From assembly GCF_022539315.1 (NCBI RefSeq), contig NC_066313.1, positions 71,861,934-71,925,933 on the forward strand: 64,000 nucleotides of DNA. Direction: 5' to 3'. The stretch is from Serinus canaria (lineage: Eukaryota > Chordata > Aves > Passeriformes > Fringillidae). The notes beneath the pieces were generated by a model. The model did no database searches and was not told where the DNA came from. It saw only the letters and a program-made list of their open reading frames with translations. How positions within the stretch are numbered: position 1 is the stretch's first letter; the number at the start of each line of letters is the position of its first letter. A program made the translations under genes and the position numbers. Below are positions 59,880 to 64,000 of this stretch, in pieces.

Positions 59880-62560
59880 CCTTTACAGAAGATGAGAAAG
59901 CATTATGTCCTTTTTCTGATACAAATGTGCACTTGTACAGACCTTGAAGATTATTTTTCATGTTTCTTCATTCCAAATTTTTTATTCCTGTTTTCATACA
60001 GAATGTCAGTGGTTTAGAATTAACTATGCCACACAATTAATAATTATGTCTCAAAGTCTTCTTTTCCAGAAAAATATTTTGTTGTTTTAATTTCTGATCT
60101 TTTGCATTTCTTTAATTGTATTGCTTTTTCATTGACATTTTAAACGTTTCTTTAATTATCATCCAGAATCTTGTATGAGTGTGTTCCATTTCACATTTCA
60201 AAACTGAACTGCATTTCTCAGCAGTGAATCAGGGTCATCTCAAAATGTTTCTCCAAGAACTACCAGCTGAGATTAGAGAAAGGGGAGGAAGCAAAGAATT
60301 CCATGTCATCTTGTCCATACTCCTGATCTTTGGTTGTCGCAGGACCTGAATGCCAATATTCACACAAAGGAGTGTTCAAATATTTTCTTTGGCAGCTCCA
60401 AGAAATATCATCGTAATTGGAGACCCATGGCACGAGAGAACACACTTCTCAGCAGAGAGATTTGCTACTTTCTTACTCTGTAACATACTTAGTTGACAGA
60501 TTTGTCAGTTCTTCATCTTTTCTTTGTCTATCCATTTTCTTGACATTTAAAATAGGGAAAATATCACATATGCAGTTTATTGTGTATATATTTGAAAAAC
60601 CCATAATTACTTGGCATACAATGTCTAGCAATGATGCATTCATTATTCTTTTGTGATTTGGAACTAGGTTTTTTTTATTTTTAATTTTTATTTTTGTACT
60701 AATCTTCCCCACTAGCATGTTGTTTAAAATTTTAAGAGTCTGCAGCTTGATATTACTTTTTATTTTCCAGTCTAAATTGGCCTCTGTTGTCTTTTTATGT
60801 CTCTTCAGACTTCTCTGGGTCACATTTAAGCTTTTTCTATATAATAAAAGCTGAATTCTCCTGGAAAATGTTGAAACACATTCTATTAAAAATGTGAATT
60901 TTATATTAGTGTTTGGAGACTCCTGCTTTGTTAAAAGCATTTGGATAAACATGATTTCTTTGCTTTCTATGCTTTCATTTATTCTTGCTTTCCCAGCACT
61001 TGTCTACTCTTTCTCTAGCTTGTAGAAATAAGCAACTTAACACCAGGTTTGGGGTTGCTTTTTAGTTCTTCAGCCATTGTCCTATGGAGATTCTGGCTCC
61101 ACAAAAGGGAAAGATGCAAGTCCTTGTAGATTCTTTCTGCACCTTTGTTTCTGTACAAGAAAATTTGAAACATTTTCCGTAGGATAACTGTCATATGTTA
61201 AAAAACGCACTTCATTTTTTTTTTTCAGGCTACACTGTAAGTTGCCTGAAAATACCATGATATATTCACCTTGTATCCTTGTCTTCTTCCTGGACATTAT
61301 TTTACCCTTTCCTTTCTAGATGATGGCAAAACACTTTAGCTTTCCAGAATATATATATATATATATTTTATTTTTTTTAGTTGCAACCTATTTTTACTGC
61401 TACCTGTTTTTCTGAGTCACTCTTCTCTTTCTGTATGATACTATTCTATTCTAATAATATTATTTTTGGAGGGCTTCCCATAATACTGCCTTTTTCAGAA
61501 GTATTAAAAGCTACTCACATAAACAAAGATACAAAAGATACAGTAAGACATTTTAAGGCTTTGATGAAAATTAGTAGAGAACTCTTTATTTATTTTAAAA
61601 AATTATTTAAAGTAAAAATACAGTATTCATTATGTGAAAAAGTTTTGAGAACTGACTGCTAGCTCCACAACAGCCACCCATGCAAAATCTTCATCAATGG
61701 CTGGTTTCCCTGGGTTCCAGAGCAGTCAATACATTTCCACTGTTGTCAAGGAAGAAAACACAGCAACAATAAACTTTCTGATGGCTAAACATTGATAAGA
61801 AAGGTAAAGAGCAAAAGAGCAAAAAGTCCAATTGAATGAATTCGAAAAAAATGTGATTCTTCAAACAGAATTAATTCTAGAAGATCAGGTACAAAGCAAT
61901 AATATTTAATAACAAGTAATGCCAGCTAATGGAGTGCATATTCTGGAAATATCTAAATTAGTGATGTAATATTAAGTCAATGCCATACCCACATGATTAC
62001 ATGTCATACTTATTTTAAAGCAACGAAAAAGAGCACTGATTTTATATTTTATGAGTCACTGATGAGATAGTGCAGAAAAAGTCTTCTGGAGTTGCCATTT
62101 GTGGATAAATATCAGTCATTCTTTCTATCTCAGTAATTGGGAATTGATAAGAAATTTCTTTTATTGTTCCAATGCATCGATGACCAGAAAACAATTACTA
62201 AAGTTTTTGCTCAGAAGTGGAAAAGGGAATAGTGAATATACCAAACCAAAAGGGAAGCACAAACAATCACTTTGATTATAATAATGAACAGAAGCCTTGG
62301 AGTTTTTTGTATCTGCAAATACATCATCATTTTTATGCACATATAAGGTAAAGAAGAGTTTAATGGTTCCATGCTTCTATTGGGAGAGCAGTGAGATGTC
62401 TGTATGGATGTTCTGAGTCAGCTGTTCTGATACTGAATATTATGAGAAAACATAGAAGTTTAGCCTGAGGAATTATCAAGAGGAAAAGGCAGACAACCTA
62501 CAAAGTAATCTCCTGACAGTTCTCCACATCAAAGAGTACAAAATTAGACCATGTAGTTCT
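59880..62560. other. AT-rich unique DNA, no gene recognised
   Basis: The longest open frame of the window lies here (60473-60952, minus, 159 codons). Its product is rich in K, N, I and L with no domain I recognise. There is no codon-bias or splice evidence, and AT-rich DNA seldom makes a frame this long but can. I do not call it a gene. A TA tract lies at 61350-61367. Confidence 0.5.
61350..61367. repeat. (TA)n dinucleotide repeat
   Basis: Nine TA units followed by a T-rich run. Simple sequence. Confidence 0.85.
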
Positions 62561-63396
62561 GAGTCACAGAATCACAGAATCACAGAATATCCTGAGTTGG
62601 AAGGGACCCTCAAGAATCATCAAAGTCCAACTCCTGGCCCTGCACAGCAACATTCCCAGTAATCACACCATGTGCCTGAGAACATTGTTCATATTCTTCT
62701 TGAGCTCTGTCAGGCTTGTGCAGTGACCACTTCCCTGAGGAGCCTGTTCCAGTGCCCAACCGCCCTCTGGGCAGAGAACTTTCGTCTAATATCCAATCTA
62801 AACATCCTCTGACACAACTTCAGGCCATTCCCACAAGTCTTTTAGTGGTCACCTCAGAGAAGAGATGAGTGCTTCCCCTCTTCATCCCCTTGGGAGGAAG
62901 TTGTAACTGAAATGAAGTCTCCTCTCTCCTTTATTCCAGGCTGAACAGACCAAGTGACCTCAGCCTCCTGTCTTACAGCTTTTCCTCAAGGCCCTTTGCC
63001 ATGTTTGCTGCCCTCCTTTGGATGCTCTCTTATAGCTTAATGTCTTTTTTATGTTGTGACACCCAAACCTACCCTCAGAACTCAAGGTGAGGCTGCCCCA
63101 GTGCAGTGCAGAGCAGGGCAATCCTCTCCCTTGCCCAGCTGGTAATGCAGTGCCCGATGCCCCCCAGTACAGGGTTGGTCCTCCTGGATGCCAGGACACT
63201 CCTGATTCATGTGCAACTTTCCACTGACCAGGACTCCCAGGTCCCTTTCAGCAGCACTTCTTTCCAGCATCTTATTCCCCAGTCTGTGCATGCAGGGTTG
63301 CCCCATCCCAGATGCAGAATCTGGCACTTTCCCTTGGTGAACTTCATATGCTGGTGATTGCCCTGTCCTCTAATTTCCCAAGGTCTCTCTGCAGGA
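62561..63396 (-). mobile_element. CR1 LINE copy, longest in the window
   Basis: About 835 bp of a CR1 element in reverse orientation. The 3' end at the low coordinate has three TCACAGAA-type 8-bp repeats, then 'GAGTTGGAAGGGACCCTCAA', 'ATCACACCATGTGCCTGAGA', 'GGAGCCTGTTCCAGTGCCCA' and 'CAGGCTGAACAGACCAAGTG'. Next come 'GCCCTCCTTTGGATGCTCTC', 'CAAGGTGAGGCTGCCCCAGT', 'GACCAGGACTCCCAGGTCCC' and, at the upper end, 'TGGTGATTGCCCTGTCCTCT'. The minus frame at 63082-63327 gives 'LGNKMLERSAAERDLGVLV', from CR1 ORF2 after the reverse-transcriptase core. Stops and indels kill the frame. It is related to the copy at 54.06 kb, is 5'-truncated, and lacks the catalytic reverse-transcriptase part. Confidence 0.95.
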
Positions 63397-64000
63397 TGGT
63401 GTGAATAAGAGTGAGGATTTAAAGATGTTTTGCCTATACTGAGCTTGGACTTTCAGGTGGAGGGAATTAAAAACACACAATGTTTCAGTCTGCTTTATTC
63501 TACTCATCCCATGACAAGTTTTCCATCTTTTCCCCTTATTCACTTTCCAGTATCTCCAACTGAAACACAATAAGCTCTCCATGTTTGGAGGCCTGGAGGC
63601 TCATATTGCCTTTGATCACTGCATTACTTTCTCATTTACAGATTTCACTGCAATTTTTGCTCTTTGTTACTGCTTTTTTTTTAATCTAGTTACCTATTAG
63701 CCTGAATGACTTACAGACTGGTTCCCATTCTTGTCAGCTTCCATTTCTCTTATTTTCACCATCTATCAAACATGTCAACTCTTGTTCTATGCAAAACAAA
63801 ATAAAACAAGATTGTGTTATGTGCCCAGGAAACATGTTAAGATGTTTTTCTTTAAGTAATTTTGCAGAGAACTTTGGTGTTTTTCCAAACTGAAGAAAAC
63901 TCCATATTTCCGAATGAAGTCAGCACATGATCATGCGGAAAGAACTTTTCTTATATACTGCCTATAAAGATGGATTTATTTGTCTACAGCCACGATTGTG
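63397..64000. other. AT-rich DNA to the window end, no gene recognised
   Basis: About 600 bp with no gene or repeat recognised. The minus frame at 63370-63582 (70 codons) has no known domain. Confidence 0.55.

Noticed and set aside
60473..60952. Longest open frame, 159 codons, minus strand
   Set aside because: The K/N/I/L-rich product mirrors AT-rich DNA, with no domain, no codon bias and no splice context. Treated as chance.

Overview
The window looks like AT-rich vertebrate nuclear DNA, most probably from a bird and perhaps a songbird. The case for a bird rests on its interspersed repeats. At least eleven fragments belong to CR1 non-LTR retrotransposons. Nearly all are 5'-truncated copies, and their 3' ends carry the avian CR1 signature: 8-bp repeats of the ATTCTRTG/TCACAGAA type next to a 'GGTTGGAAGGGACC'-like block. 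There is also one clear avian-type endogenous-retrovirus LTR and a pair of dispersed LTR-like repeats. The lean towards songbird comes from the CR1 subfamily of the copies at 54.06 kb and 62.56 kb; it is an inference from memory of the family, not a test.

I find no protein-coding gene, no convincing exon, no tRNA or rRNA, no CRISPR array and no bacterial-style operon. All open frames are 159 codons or shorter. Those with recognisable content are pieces of CR1 ORF2; the rest have low-complexity or AT-driven composition and look like chance. The window is best read as intergenic desert or the inside of a very large intron; the sequence alone cannot decide which.

Layout: 1-12.4 kb is AT-rich unique DNA with one CR1 (4.5 kb) and an unexplained GC-rich block (7.9-8.3 kb). 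At 12.4-13.3 kb lies a compound CR1 locus with a foreign GC-rich segment inside it. From 13.3 to 23 kb it is unique except for an LTR-like repeat at 15.9 kb, whose sister copy is at 34.9 kb. From 23 to 36 kb it is repeat-rich: CR1 copies at 23.0, 28.2, 33.1 and 35.9 kb and LTR pieces at 34.1 and 34.9 kb. From 36 to 54 kb it is repeat-poor, holding only a stray CR1 endonuclease fragment at 41.1-41.5 kb and a striking perfect 31-bp inverted repeat at 40.49 kb. From 54 to 64 kb there are two younger-looking CR1 copies, an internally deleted CR1 and a long AAGGGG hexanucleotide array at 59.2 kb.

No genes work together here. The observations most worth a second look are the perfect hairpin at 40,487-40,554, the paired LTR-like repeats, the GC-rich blocks at 7.9 and 12.5 kb, the G-rich hexamer array, and the nearly transposon-free 12.5-kb interval from 41.5 to 54.06 kb.
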